From: Sphingomonas sp. JUb134
Lineage (GTDB): Bacteria; Pseudomonadota; Alphaproteobacteria; Sphingomonadales; Sphingomonadaceae
Assembly: GCF_004341505.2 (NCBI RefSeq)
Contig: NZ_SLYP02000001.1
Coordinates: forward strand, 1,623,001 to 1,687,000
DNA: 64,000 bases
Direction of reading: 5' to 3'
This document shows, piece after piece, positions 9,968 through 17,982 of the stretch. The notes below the pieces were generated by a model. It was not told the origin of the DNA. It saw only the letters and a list, made by a program, of their open reading frames with translations, and made no database searches. Made by a program: the position numbers and the translations under genes. Every line of letters begins with the position of its first letter. The first letter of the stretch is position 1.

Positions 9968-10920
9968 CCGATCCGGGTCCTGTCGTGCTGGATGCGAAGG
10001 GGAAGGTCCTTCTCCTGCTGCTGGTCTGCATGTCTGGGCTGATGCTGCTCCTTCTGCCGGAGCGTGCGCAGGCCAATGTGGTCTGCTCCGCAAACAGCGC
10101 CGGCCTGAATTTCGGCTCCGCACTGAGCGCCAGCGCAACCATTTCCTACAATTGCACCAACTACGATCCGACGCCCGTCACCTTCACGCTCTGCGCCGGT
10201 ATCGGCAATCCCAGCTACCCGGGCACGGCAGACCAGCCGAAGCTGCTGAACGGCAACCAGACGGTCAATTTCAACCTGTACACGGATGCTGCCGGGGCGA
10301 ATGTGTGGACCAAGAACAACCCCATCACGACGACGGTGACCATCGCCCCGAACGGCGCGAGCGTCTCCGGCGTTTTCCAGTTCTTCGGCAGGATACCTCC
10401 GGGACAGCAGGCACCCGTCGGCACCTATACTGCGGCCTTCTACAATACCGTTCTGGGCTTCATGCAGACAGGCGTGCCGACGTGCGAGCGGTCTGGACAG
10501 TCCGGCCTCTCAGGCATTGATTTTACCCTGAGCATCCAGGCGTCCATTGCCGACACCTGCAACCTGGGTACCATCGGGGCCGTCGACTTCGGCGCACAGC
10601 CGGGACTTTGGAACCGCGTCGATGCCACGGGATCGGTTCAGCTCAGTTGCCCCTCCGCCAGGGTATGGGCGCTGCGCTTCGACGGCGGACGCTATGCGTC
10701 GGGCGGCGACCGGCGGATGCGGAACGCGGCAGGGGACCATGTCGTCTATCGTCTGTACACCGACGCTGGCAGGAACAGCACACTGGGTATCGATGGAACG
10801 ATCAACGGCGTCGGCACGAGCGCGGTGCAAAGCATTCCCGTCTATGGACGGATCGAGGCAGGGGCTCCGCCAGCGATCGGCAACTATTCGGATTTCGTCG
10901 TGGTGACCCTGAGCTTTTGA
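9958..10920 (+). CDS. Two-domain SCPU protein, likely Csu-type tip adhesin
   Basis: This 320-residue secreted protein has a signal anchor region (VLLLLLVCMSGLMLLLLPERAQA) and two SCPU domains at about 38-175 and 180-320. The second ends in the strand YSDFVVVTLSF, while the first carries the pilin-like NVVCSANSAGLNFGS start. Two domains and its last position in the operon fit the tip subunit role of CsuE, which in Acinetobacter mediates attachment; this role is inferred. The ATG at 9958 overlaps the usher stop by 10 bp. Confidence 0.82.
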   Translation: MPLADPGPVVLDAKGKVLLLLLVCMSGLMLLLLPERAQANVVCSANSAGLNFGSALSASATISYNCTNYDPTPVTFTLCAGIGNPSYPGTADQPKLLNGNQTVNFNLYTDAAGANVWTKNNPITTTVTIAPNGASVSGVFQFFGRIPPGQQAPVGTYTAAFYNTVLGFMQTGVPTCERSGQSGLSGIDFTLSIQASIADTCNLGTIGAVDFGAQPGLWNRVDATGSVQLSCPSARVWALRFDGGRYASGGDRRMRNAAGDHVVYRLYTDAGRNSTLGIDGTINGVGTSAVQSIPVYGRIEAGAPPAIGNYSDFVVVTLSF

Positions 10921-10935
10921 AGCGGGCGCCTGCGG

Positions 10936-11040
10936 CTAGAGCCGCAGGACTCCCAGCAGCATCAGGATCAGCACGGTGCCTAGCGCCGAGATCAGCAACG
11001 AGCGCAGGCAGCCGATCCTTGAAGAGAAGAGCAGGAACAA
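10936..11040 (-). CDS. Small hydrophobic peptide, 34 residues (tentative)
   Basis: On the minus strand a 35-codon frame opens with TTG at 11040 and reads FLLFSSRIGCLRSLLISALG then a hydrophobic run ending GVLRL. It would form one membrane helix with a Gly-Cys near the start. Its start lies 4 bp after the stop of the DUF3606 gene, preceded by TGAAGGGCTAGGG, and short single-helix proteins of this style occur in sphingomonads (recollection, not searched). The 3' end coincides with a GC hairpin (stem 10930-10936/10941-10947). The non-ATG start and small size limit confidence. Confidence 0.42.
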   Translation of the reverse strand: MFLLFSSRIGCLRSLLISALGTVLILMLLGVLRL

Positions 11041-11044
11041 GGCC

Positions 11045-11230
11045 CTAGCCCTTCAGTTGCTCTGCCGCTGCGTCCAGAGCCGCGCGATCGTTGCCGATGC
11101 GGGCGATCAGATCGCGTGCCTGCTCCGCATGCAGGCCATGCTTGCGGGCGAAATACTCGACCTCATAGGGTTCTTCGGCCGCCACCGTCCGGCGATCGGC
11201 GCCGCCAACCTTGGTCTTGTCGTCTGCCAT
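11045..11230 (-). CDS. DUF3606 domain protein
   Basis: This 61-residue protein starts MADDKTKVGGADRRTV and contains the pattern EPYEVEYFARKHGL...QARDLIARIGNDRAALD, which marks the DUF3606 family of small helical proteins common in alphaproteobacteria and often associated with stress genes. Function is unknown. The start codon has a good ribosome site (AGGAGGCTGG) just upstream on the minus strand. A GGAACC element at about 11278-11283 on that strand hints at an EcfG-type -35, but the expected -10 is not convincing. Confidence 0.8.
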   Translation of the reverse strand: MADDKTKVGGADRRTVAAEEPYEVEYFARKHGLHAEQARDLIARIGNDRAALDAAAEQLKG

Positions 11231-11304
11231 TTCCAGCCTCCTGATAGGTAGAACTGGAATCCGCGGCACTGCGGACTGGTTCCCGCGCACCGACCGAAGG
11301 AGCG

Positions 11305-11865
11305 TCAGTTGATCTCGATCCGCACCGTCTGCACTCCAGGCGCAACGGCGATGTCGACGACCTTGGCGCCGCCTTCCGACTTGATCACACTGACCTTGCC
11401 GTTGCGCTCCAGGTGCGCCTGCTTCACGCTTGCGGAGTCCGCCACACCTTCCTCGCGCAGCGCCTCGCTGAGGTCGCGGTCGGTCATATGGGCGGCACGG
11501 AGCATGTGCTCGTCGACGATGCCTTCGCGGATCAGGATCTCGTCGCGTCCTTTGATGAGATGCCCGAAGCCATGCCACCGCACCGCAACGGCCGAGACCA
11601 GCCAGTGCAGCGCGACCACGGCGGCGATGGCCGCAAGCGATGGCAGGATGGGCGCGTTGCCGGTGATCGCGCGGCTGGCGATCGATCCTATGACGATGCC
11701 GACGATTACGTCGAACGCGCTCGCCCGGCTGAGGAAGCGTTTCTTGCCGATGCGGACGATCGCGAGCGTGGCGACATAGAGGACGACTGCGCGGCAGGCC
11801 ATCTGCCCGGCCGAAAGCGCCTGCGTCTCACGCCCGATGCCCAGCAACAGTTCTGCCAAGTCCAC
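11305..11865 (-). CDS. DUF421 (YetF-like) membrane protein
   Basis: This 186-residue protein has an N-terminal membrane region of about three helices (AVVLYVATLAIVRIGKKRF, FDVIVGIVIGSIASRAI, AAIAAVVALHWLVSAVAVRW) followed by a soluble domain with GRDEILIREGIVDEHMLRAAHMT and DLSEALREEGV. This arrangement and the arginine-rich IGKKRF motif are typical of the DUF421/YetF family. The family lacks a firm biochemical role. It lies in the stress-type region, same strand as DUF3606. Confidence 0.85.
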   Translation of the reverse strand: MDLAELLLGIGRETQALSAGQMACRAVVLYVATLAIVRIGKKRFLSRASAFDVIVGIVIGSIASRAITGNAPILPSLAAIAAVVALHWLVSAVAVRWHGFGHLIKGRDEILIREGIVDEHMLRAAHMTDRDLSEALREEGVADSASVKQAHLERNGKVSVIKSEGGAKVVDIAVAPGVQTVRIEIN

Positions 11866-12013
11866 GTCGTCCCCTTTCCTGCTGCCAATCCGATCGCTTA
11901 ACGCGGGAAGCGGGCCGCAGTGCGGGCCGGCAGGAAAATAGAAGGGCGACCGGGCTGTGGGCGAGCGGAGCTCCGGAGCAAGGTGTAAAGACCGTCGACC
12001 CGGATCGGCCCGA

Positions 12014-12208
12014 TCACTCGTCCTTGCGCTCAGCCGTCCCCGCTACTCCGAGCTTTGCCGCGACGCGCTGAACTTCTTCGTCGGAAGGCGCGGCCGGAAG
12101 CGCTTCGCCGGGGGCAAGGGCTTCGTCGGGGATGCCGGGACTCGTCCCCGCGATGCTTTCGTCCCGCGCGCGTTCGTTCGGGCCGTTGCTGATCTTGCGC
12201 TCGTCCAT
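12014..12208 (-). CDS. Small hydrophilic hypothetical protein
   Basis: This 64-residue protein is strongly charged and disordered-looking (MDERKISNGPNERARDESIA, PSDEEVQRVAAKLGV). The ATG at 12208 is preceded on the minus strand by CGGAGG at good spacing, which supports translation and picks it over the much longer but featureless frame around it. No family recognised. It lies 149 bp upstream of, and divergent from, the Tat-exported SDR gene. Confidence 0.6.
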   Translation of the reverse strand: MDERKISNGPNERARDESIAGTSPGIPDEALAPGEALPAAPSDEEVQRVAAKLGVAGTAERKDE

Positions 12209-12306
12209 TGGGAACCTCCGTGTGTATCTGGTCAACGCACAGGTGCCGCGGATTGCGCCATCGATGTCGCGGTTTTCAGGGTAGAGCGATCCTCGTCCGG
12301 CATCGC

Positions 12307-12331
12307 GAAACCTTTGATGCTGCCGCCCGTT
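12307..12331 (+). promoter_or_regulatory. Possible EcfG (general stress sigma) promoter
   Basis: GAAAC at 12307-12311, a 16-bp spacer, then CGTT at 12328-12331 resembles the alphaproteobacterial EcfG consensus GGAAC-N16/17-CGTT with one mismatch in the first block. It lies 28 bp before the GTG of the Tat SDR. Confidence 0.4.
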
Positions 12332-12359
12332 CGGGGTTTTCCCAATCAGGAGACAGACA

Positions 12360-13352
12360 GTGAGCACAGGCGAACCTTCGCGCCGGGCGTTGCTTGGCGG
12401 GGCAGCGTTGGGTTTGGCGGCCACTGCCGCCCCCGGATTGGCCCAGGGCGCAGGCCCGGGTGCTGCGCCGGCTCCGCTGCGGGATCCGCGGAGCAAATAT
12501 ACGGCCGGGCCCTTTCCCGAACAGCGCCAGCCCTGGCCTGGCCTGCAGAGCAAGATGAGCCCGCGGCCGGATTGCGGGGAGACCAGCTACAAGGGCTCGG
12601 GCAAGCTCCTGGGTCGAAAGGCGCTGATCACCGGCGGCGACAGCGGCATCGGGCGTGCGGCAGCCATCGCCTATGCCCGGGAAGGTGCCGACGTCGCCAT
12701 CAACTACCACCCGGACGAGGAGCCGGATGCCCGCGAGGTGGTCGCCCTCATCCGCGAGGCGGGCCGCAAGGCAGTGGCCATCCCCATGGACATTCGCGGC
12801 CTCGACAATTGCAGGCGCATCATCGCGCGCGCAGTGGAAGGGCTGGGCGGCCTCGACATCCTCGTCAACAATGCCGCCTACCAGCAAAGCAAGGCGGACA
12901 TCTCGGATATCAGCGACGAGCAGATGGTCCGGACGTTCGAGACCAACATCTTTGCGACCTTCCGCCTCAGCAAGAGCGCCATCCCGCACCTGAAGCCGGG
13001 TGCCGTGATCATCAACACGGGCTCGGTGAACAGCTATGATCCGGGCGAGGAATTGCTCGACTATGCCTCGACCAAGGGCGCGATCCTGATCTTCACCAAG
13101 GGGCTCGCCAAGCAGCTCGCCAAGAAGGGGATCCGCGTCAATATGGTGGCGCCGGGTCCGTTCTGGACGCCGCTGCAAGTCGCCGGCGGGCAACTGCCCG
13201 GCAAGCTCGGCGAGTTCGGCAAGGACACGCCTCTGGGACGCGCCGGCCAACCGGCGGAACTGGCGGCGCATTACGTGCTTCTCGCCTCCGACGATTCGAG
13301 CTTCACCACCGGTGGCGTGGTCGGGGCGAATGGCGGGAAGGGGAACCCCTGA
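12360..13352 (+). CDS. Tat-exported short-chain dehydrogenase
   Basis: This 330-residue SDR starts with GTG after AGGAG and has a twin-arginine signal (SRRALLGGAALGLAATAAPG), so it is likely exported folded to the periplasm. The cofactor motif is LITGGDSGIGRA at about 85-96. The catalytic set is NTGSVNS (Ser) and YASTK (Tyr, Lys). It resembles the YghA-like oxidoreductases commonly regulated by stress. The substrate is not known. A likely stress promoter precedes it, and a hairpin separates it from the next gene. Confidence 0.85.
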   Translation: MSTGEPSRRALLGGAALGLAATAAPGLAQGAGPGAAPAPLRDPRSKYTAGPFPEQRQPWPGLQSKMSPRPDCGETSYKGSGKLLGRKALITGGDSGIGRAAAIAYAREGADVAINYHPDEEPDAREVVALIREAGRKAVAIPMDIRGLDNCRRIIARAVEGLGGLDILVNNAAYQQSKADISDISDEQMVRTFETNIFATFRLSKSAIPHLKPGAVIINTGSVNSYDPGEELLDYASTKGAILIFTKGLAKQLAKKGIRVNMVAPGPFWTPLQVAGGQLPGKLGEFGKDTPLGRAGQPAELAAHYVLLASDDSSFTTGGVVGANGGKGNP

Positions 13353-13373
13353 CGTCGCCAAGCCGGCCGCGAG

Positions 13374-13398
13374 CGCGGGAACTCCTCTGGTTCCCGCG
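13374..13398 (+). terminator. Hairpin after the Tat SDR
   Basis: A 9-bp inverted repeat CGCGGGAAC / GTTCCCGCG with a 7-nt loop lies 22 bp past the stop and 13 bp before the next start. No T-run follows, so it may be a weak or Rho-aided terminator, or a mRNA-stabilising hairpin. Confidence 0.45.
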
Positions 13399-13410
13399 GC
13401 TTGAGCCGGC

Positions 13411-14286
13411 ATGACCGATAACGAATGGATCGCCGCGGGTTGGACGAGCCGGCAGGTGCGGGCGAACGGCATCGAGTTGCATGTCGTGGAGGCCGGACCG
13501 GGAGACGGGCAGCCGCTTATCCTGCTGCACGGGTTCCCGGAATTCTGGTGGGCCTGGCGCAAGCAGATCCAACCCTTGGCCGATGCCGGCTTCCGGGTGA
13601 TCGTCCCGGATTTGCGGGGCTATAATCTAAGCGAGGCGCCGCAGGGTCTCGCCTCCTACGATCTCGACGTGCTGGCAGCCGATGTGGTTGCCCTGGCCGA
13701 GGCTCTCCACGTGCCGCGTTTCAACCTCGTCGGCCACGACTGGGGCGGGGTGATCGCCTGGTGGGTCGCGGCTCGCCACGCCGGCCATGTCGAGAAGCTG
13801 GTGATCCTCGACGCGCCGCATCCGGACGTATGGGGAGCGCAGGCGCTCAAGCACCCGACCCAGGCGCTGCGGAGCAGCTATGCCATGTTCTTCCAGCTTC
13901 CGTGGCTGCCGGAAGCCGTGTTCGGAAGCTTCGACTTTGCAGGTTTGCGCACGATGATGGAGGGCTCGGCCGCTCCCGGCGCGTTCGAAGCGGGAGCGCT
14001 CGACCGCTACATGCAGGCCTGGCAGCGGCCGGGGCGGTTTACCGCCATGCTGAACTATTATCGCGCGCTTCGGCATCGGAGGTCCGGCGGATCGGCGCGG
14101 ATCGCGGTGCCCACGCGGATCCTGTGGGGCGGAAAGGACAGCTTCCTGGAGCCGCATGTCGCACGCGCGAGCCTGGGGCAGTGTGAGCAGGGTGACCTGG
14201 AGATCCTGGAGGATGCGACCCACTGGCTGCATCTCGAGCAACCCGAGCGGGTGACGGCGCGGATCCTCGACCACCTCCAATCTTGA
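13411..14286 (+). CDS. Alpha/beta hydrolase, epoxide-hydrolase-like
   Basis: This 291-residue enzyme has the oxyanion motif HGFPEFWWAW at 40-49 and the nucleophile elbow GHDWGG with Asp at about 110, the aspartate nucleophile of soluble epoxide hydrolases and haloalkane dehalogenases. A C-terminal His at about 271 (ATHWLH) fits the catalytic base. A cap region with Tyr-rich segments (MLNYYRAL) lies between, as in epoxide hydrolases. The HGFPEFW motif favours epoxide hydrolase. The substrate is unknown. No signal peptide is seen. Confidence 0.85.
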   Translation: MTDNEWIAAGWTSRQVRANGIELHVVEAGPGDGQPLILLHGFPEFWWAWRKQIQPLADAGFRVIVPDLRGYNLSEAPQGLASYDLDVLAADVVALAEALHVPRFNLVGHDWGGVIAWWVAARHAGHVEKLVILDAPHPDVWGAQALKHPTQALRSSYAMFFQLPWLPEAVFGSFDFAGLRTMMEGSAAPGAFEAGALDRYMQAWQRPGRFTAMLNYYRALRHRRSGGSARIAVPTRILWGGKDSFLEPHVARASLGQCEQGDLEILEDATHWLHLEQPERVTARILDHLQS

Positions 14287-14375
14287 ACCCGCCGTGATGA
14301 CCGGCTGGCGGGGCGGGATAGAAGCGCCCCCGGGATCGTTCGGACGTCACAAGCTTGGATAGTGGGGCTGATGGC

Positions 14376-15161
14376 ATGCGCTTTTCGGGACAGGTGGCGT
14401 TGGTAACCGGCGCGGGCTCGGGCATCGGCAAGGCCGTTGCCCTGCGTATGGCGGAAGAAGGCTGCGCAGTCGGGGTGCTGACCCACACCGCCGAGGATGC
14501 CGAACAGGTTGCCCGCCAGATTGCGGATGCAGGCGGTCGCGCCCTGCCGCTCGTCGCGGATGTCTCCGCCGAGGACCAGGTGAAGGCTGCGGTCGCCGAT
14601 CTCGTGCGCGCCTATGGGCGGCTCGATCATGTGTTCGCGAACGCGGGCATCAACGGCGTCTGGGCGCCGATCGACGAACTCGGGCCCGACGAGTGGGACC
14701 GGACCATCAACACCAATCTGCGGGGCACCTATCTCACGCTCCACTATGCCGTGCCGCACCTGAAGCATGCGGGTGCCGGCGCCATCGTCATCACGGCATC
14801 GGTGAACGGCACCCGGATATTCTCGAACGCCGGCGCGACAGCCTACAGCTGCACCAAGGCGGCGCAGGTCGTGATGGCGAAGATGCTCGCGCTGGAACTT
14901 GCCAAGTTCCGGATCCGCGTGAACGTGATCTGCCCGGGGCAGATCGAAACCGACATCGAGGAGAGCACGACGCACCGCGACGCGGCGGTGGCGGGCGAAC
15001 CGGTCGAATATCCGGAAGGGAAGATCCCGCTGACCGATGGGGAGCCTGGCACGTCCGACGAAGTGGCGGACCTCGTCCTTTTCCTGCTTTCGGATCAGGC
15101 ACGGCACATCAGCGGCACACCGGTCTGGATCGACGGAGCGGAATCGCTGCTCGTCGGGTGA
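14376..15161 (+). CDS. Short-chain dehydrogenase (SDR)
   Basis: This 261-residue classical SDR starts MRFSGQVALVTGAGSGIGKA with the TGxxxGIG cofactor motif at about 11-18, NAG at NAGING, catalytic Ser in TASVNG and Tyr/Lys in YSCTK. The C-terminus ends GTPVWIDGAESLLVG, typical of the family. I chose ATG at 14376 because the in-frame TTG 21 bp upstream lacks support. The stop TGA overlaps the GTG of the next gene by 4 bp. The substrate is unknown. Confidence 0.85.
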   Translation: MRFSGQVALVTGAGSGIGKAVALRMAEEGCAVGVLTHTAEDAEQVARQIADAGGRALPLVADVSAEDQVKAAVADLVRAYGRLDHVFANAGINGVWAPIDELGPDEWDRTINTNLRGTYLTLHYAVPHLKHAGAGAIVITASVNGTRIFSNAGATAYSCTKAAQVVMAKMLALELAKFRIRVNVICPGQIETDIEESTTHRDAAVAGEPVEYPEGKIPLTDGEPGTSDEVADLVLFLLSDQARHISGTPVWIDGAESLLVG

Positions 15162-15499
15162 GAGAACTGGTGGACGATTTGCAGCCCCGCTGGCTCGTCG
15201 AGCTCTTCCTGCCGACCACGTCCAATGAAGGCGCCCCCTTCGCACGCGAGATGTTCGACCGGGTACGCGATGAGCTTCTGCAGGCGTTCGGTGGCGTCAC
15301 CCTGTTCAGCCGGAGTCCGGCCGAGGGGCTTTGGGCGGAGGGGCGCGACGACGGCACCGCCCGTGATCGGATGATCACGGCAGAGGTCATGGTCGATGAC
15401 GTGGACCGGGACTGGTGGGCGCGGTACCGGCGCGATCTGGAAGCCCGGTTTTCGCAGGAAGAGATACTGATCCGCTGCTATCGCATATGGACGCTCTAG
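15158..15499 (+). CDS. Hypothetical protein, 113 residues
   Basis: This protein starts with GTG in a 4-bp GTGA overlap with the SDR stop, and its 3' end overlaps the DUF72 gene by 13 bp. The sequence is acidic and aromatic: PRWLVELFLPTTSNEGAPF, FGGVTLFSRSPAEGLWAEG, DRDWWARYRRDLE and EEILIRCYRIWTL at the end. It looks like a small alpha/beta fold (ferredoxin-like strands). No family recognised. Coupling on both sides supports that it is translated. Confidence 0.7.
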   Translation: MRELVDDLQPRWLVELFLPTTSNEGAPFAREMFDRVRDELLQAFGGVTLFSRSPAEGLWAEGRDDGTARDRMITAEVMVDDVDRDWWARYRRDLEARFSQEEILIRCYRIWTL

Positions 15500-16284
15500 G
15501 AGCGGGTAGCACAGCGGCGCGGTTGCGGATCGGTACCGCGGGCTGGTCGATCCCGCGCGAAGCCGCCGAGGCCGTGCCGGGCGAGGGAACCCATCTTCAG
15601 CGCTACGCGCGCCGGTTCGACGCCGCGGAGATCAACAGCAGTTTCCATCGCCCGCATCGTCCCTCCACCTACGCGCGGTGGGCGGCGAGCGTCCCGCCGC
15701 ACTTCCGCTTCTCGGTCAAGCTGCCGAAGACCATCACCCATCAGCACAAGCTGGCCGGCTATGGCGATCTGCTGGGGCGCTTCGCCGACGAGGTCGCGGG
15801 CCTCGGCAGCAATCGCGGGCCGACGCTCGTGCAACTGCCGCCCAGCCTTGCATTCGAGCCGGCGGTTGCGGCCACATTCTTCACGGAACTGGCCGCGCGG
15901 TTGGGGCCGGCCATCGTCTGCGAACCCCGGCATCCCAGCTGGTTCGAGGAAGCGGCCGAGCGACTGCTCCGCGACCATGCAGTCGCGCGCGTGGCTGCCG
16001 ACCCTGCGGTTCATCCCCGCGCGGCCGAGCCGGGTGGATGGGCGGGGATGGCCTATTTCCGGCTGCACGGGTCGCCGGTCATCTATCGGTCCTCGTACGA
16101 CGGGACCGCCATCACTCGCCTTCACGACGCAATGGCCGAGGCGGACACCGCCGCCGCCGAGTGCTGGGCGATCTTCGACAACACGGCGTCCGGCGCGGCG
16201 CTTCCCAACGCATTGCAGCTCACCGAGTCCTTTGGAACCGATAAGGATCGGATCCAGGGCTTGGGGGGCAACCATTTGGGATAG
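15487..16284 (+). CDS. DUF72 family protein
   Basis: This 265-residue protein has the DUF72 hallmarks: RIGTAGWSIP at the first strand, EINSSFHRPHRPSTYARWAA, FRFSVKLPKTITHQHKL, LVQLPPSLAF and CEPRHPSWF, ending with FDNTASGAALPNALQL. The family is a TIM barrel related to UV-endonuclease-like folds, with no proven activity. ATG at 15487 follows the YRI of the upstream gene, with which it overlaps by 13 bp. Within the family's usual 240-290 residues. Confidence 0.87.
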   Translation: MDALGAGSTAARLRIGTAGWSIPREAAEAVPGEGTHLQRYARRFDAAEINSSFHRPHRPSTYARWAASVPPHFRFSVKLPKTITHQHKLAGYGDLLGRFADEVAGLGSNRGPTLVQLPPSLAFEPAVAATFFTELAARLGPAIVCEPRHPSWFEEAAERLLRDHAVARVAADPAVHPRAAEPGGWAGMAYFRLHGSPVIYRSSYDGTAITRLHDAMAEADTAAAECWAIFDNTASGAALPNALQLTESFGTDKDRIQGLGGNHLG

Positions 16285-16363
16285 TTGACGTTTCAGCTCC
16301 TTCGACCTGGCAGGGCAAGCCTGTCCGCCGCCCGTTCCCATCCCCTGTTGTCGGCGAGCGTCC

Positions 16364-17221
16364 ATGCGTATCCTTGTCGCCGAGAGTGAGCCGCCCGCCG
16401 CCCGCGAGAAGCGGCGGGACAGTGTCGGCCGCAGTTCCGGCGAGACCTTCCTCAAGCGCCTGGGCGACTTGGCGCCGGACGCCAGTTGTGACCGCGTGAA
16501 GCCGGCCGACCGCGGAAGCAGGGTGCCCGATGCCGTAGGGCTGGAGGGCTATGATGCGGTGTTTCTCACCGGTTCGCCGCTGCATCTGTACGAGGACACG
16601 CCCGAGACGCGCCGCGAGGTCGACTTCATGCGCGCGGTCTTTCAATCCGGCACGCCTGCCTTCGGTTCGTGCGCCGGGCTGCAGGTCGCGGTGGTTGCGG
16701 CTGGCGGCACGGTTCGGGCGATGCAGGAGCGGCGGGAGGCGGGCTTTGCACGCCGGATCGCGCGCCAACCGGCGGGGGAGGGGCATCTCCTCCTCGACGG
16801 GCGCCCGCCGGTCTTCGATGCGCCGGCGATCCACACCGACGAGGTCGACGCGCTTCCCGAGGGTGCCCGGTTGCTGGCATCGAACTCGGTGACGCGCGTC
16901 CAGGCAGCCGAGATCCGCCACGGGAACGGCATCTTCTGGGGCGTGCAATATCATCCGGAAATCTCGTTGCGCGAAGTCGCCGCTGCCCTCCGCCGCCAAT
17001 CGGAAGACCTGATCGAGCACGGTCTCGCCCGGGACGAGCAGGACGTGGAAAGGCATGCCGCGCTGGTAGAGGAACTGCACCGCCAGCCCGACCGGCGCGA
17101 TCTCGCCTGGCGGCTCGGACTGAACGAGCAGGTGACGGATGCGACTGCGCGTATGACGGAATTGCGCAACTTCCTCACCCATCTGGTGCTGCCGACCCGG
17201 TCCGCCCGGGGCCGCGCCTGA
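16364..17221 (+). CDS. Class I glutamine amidotransferase-like protein
   Basis: This 285-residue protein has a GATase-1 core with the nucleophile Cys at 103 in FGSCAGLQ and the dyad His198-Pro-Glu200 in YHPEIS. The region VFLTGSPLHLYED supplies the strand before the catalytic elbow. Beyond the core a roughly 75-residue C-terminal helical extension follows (about 205-285), uncommon in plain GMP-synthase-like amidotransferases. No synthase partner lies next to it, so the acceptor is unknown. It could be a gamma-glutamyl hydrolase-type or free-standing glutaminase-like enzyme. Confidence 0.8.
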   Translation: MRILVAESEPPAAREKRRDSVGRSSGETFLKRLGDLAPDASCDRVKPADRGSRVPDAVGLEGYDAVFLTGSPLHLYEDTPETRREVDFMRAVFQSGTPAFGSCAGLQVAVVAAGGTVRAMQERREAGFARRIARQPAGEGHLLLDGRPPVFDAPAIHTDEVDALPEGARLLASNSVTRVQAAEIRHGNGIFWGVQYHPEISLREVAAALRRQSEDLIEHGLARDEQDVERHAALVEELHRQPDRRDLAWRLGLNEQVTDATARMTELRNFLTHLVLPTRSARGRA

Positions 17222-17312
17222 GCGGGGCCGACATCCGCCGGTCCTTCCGGCGCATTCGTGCGTTGAGCCTCGGCTTTGCCGCCATCACCTTTCCGGAAGG
17301 GAACCGTCCGAC

Positions 17313-17978
17313 GTGAAATATCGAGCCGTATTCTTCGACGTCGACGGGACGCTGGTCGACAGCAACGACATGCACGTGCTCGCCTGGGAGGAAGCATTCC
17401 GGAGCATCGAAGCCGATTTCGACCGCGCGACCATCCACGGCCAGATCGGCAAGGGCAAGGACATGCTGGTGCCGACGCTCATCCCCGATGCGGACGCGGA
17501 CTTGATCGAAAAGCTCGGGGAGGCGCATGGCGCGGTCTTCAAGCCCGACCTGCTGGAACAGGTGCGGCCGTTTCCTGGTGCGCATGACCTGCTCGCCCGC
17601 GTCCATGCGGCGGGGCAGAGGGTGGTGCTTGCCTCGTCCGCGTCGGCCGAGGAGGTCGATCATTATCTCGACCTGCTCGATGCGCGCGACCTCGTCCAGG
17701 CGACCACGAGCTCCGGGGACGTCGAACATACCAAGCCGGCGCCCGACATCTTCGTGGCTGCACTGAAGAAGGTGGCGCCACTGTCCGCACAGGAGGTGTT
17801 GGTGGTCGGCGACAGCCCCTATGACGTGGAGGCTGCCAGCAGATGCGGTATCGCGACGATCGCCTTGCTATCCGGCAAGTTCCCCGCGGAGACGCTCCGC
17901 GAAGCAGGCGCGATCGCGATCTACGACGATGTCGCGGCGCTGCTTGCGGAGTATGACCGCTCCCCGTTGGGACGCTGA
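17313..17978 (+). CDS. HAD family hydrolase, phosphoglycolate-phosphatase-like
   Basis: This 221-residue enzyme starts with GTG and has motif I FFDVDGTLVDSND (Asp9 nucleophile, Asp11 acid/base), motif II around VLASSAS, Lys in HTKPAPD (motif III) and motif IV VGDSPYDVEAA. The helical cap at 16-80 marks subclass I (beta-phosphoglucomutase / phosphoglycolate phosphatase type). The substrate cannot be assigned. The next gene starts 4 bp after its stop, so the two are likely cotranscribed. Confidence 0.87.
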   Translation: MKYRAVFFDVDGTLVDSNDMHVLAWEEAFRSIEADFDRATIHGQIGKGKDMLVPTLIPDADADLIEKLGEAHGAVFKPDLLEQVRPFPGAHDLLARVHAAGQRVVLASSASAEEVDHYLDLLDARDLVQATTSSGDVEHTKPAPDIFVAALKKVAPLSAQEVLVVGDSPYDVEAASRCGIATIALLSGKFPAETLREAGAIAIYDDVAALLAEYDRSPLGR

Positions 17979-17982
17979 GCAG

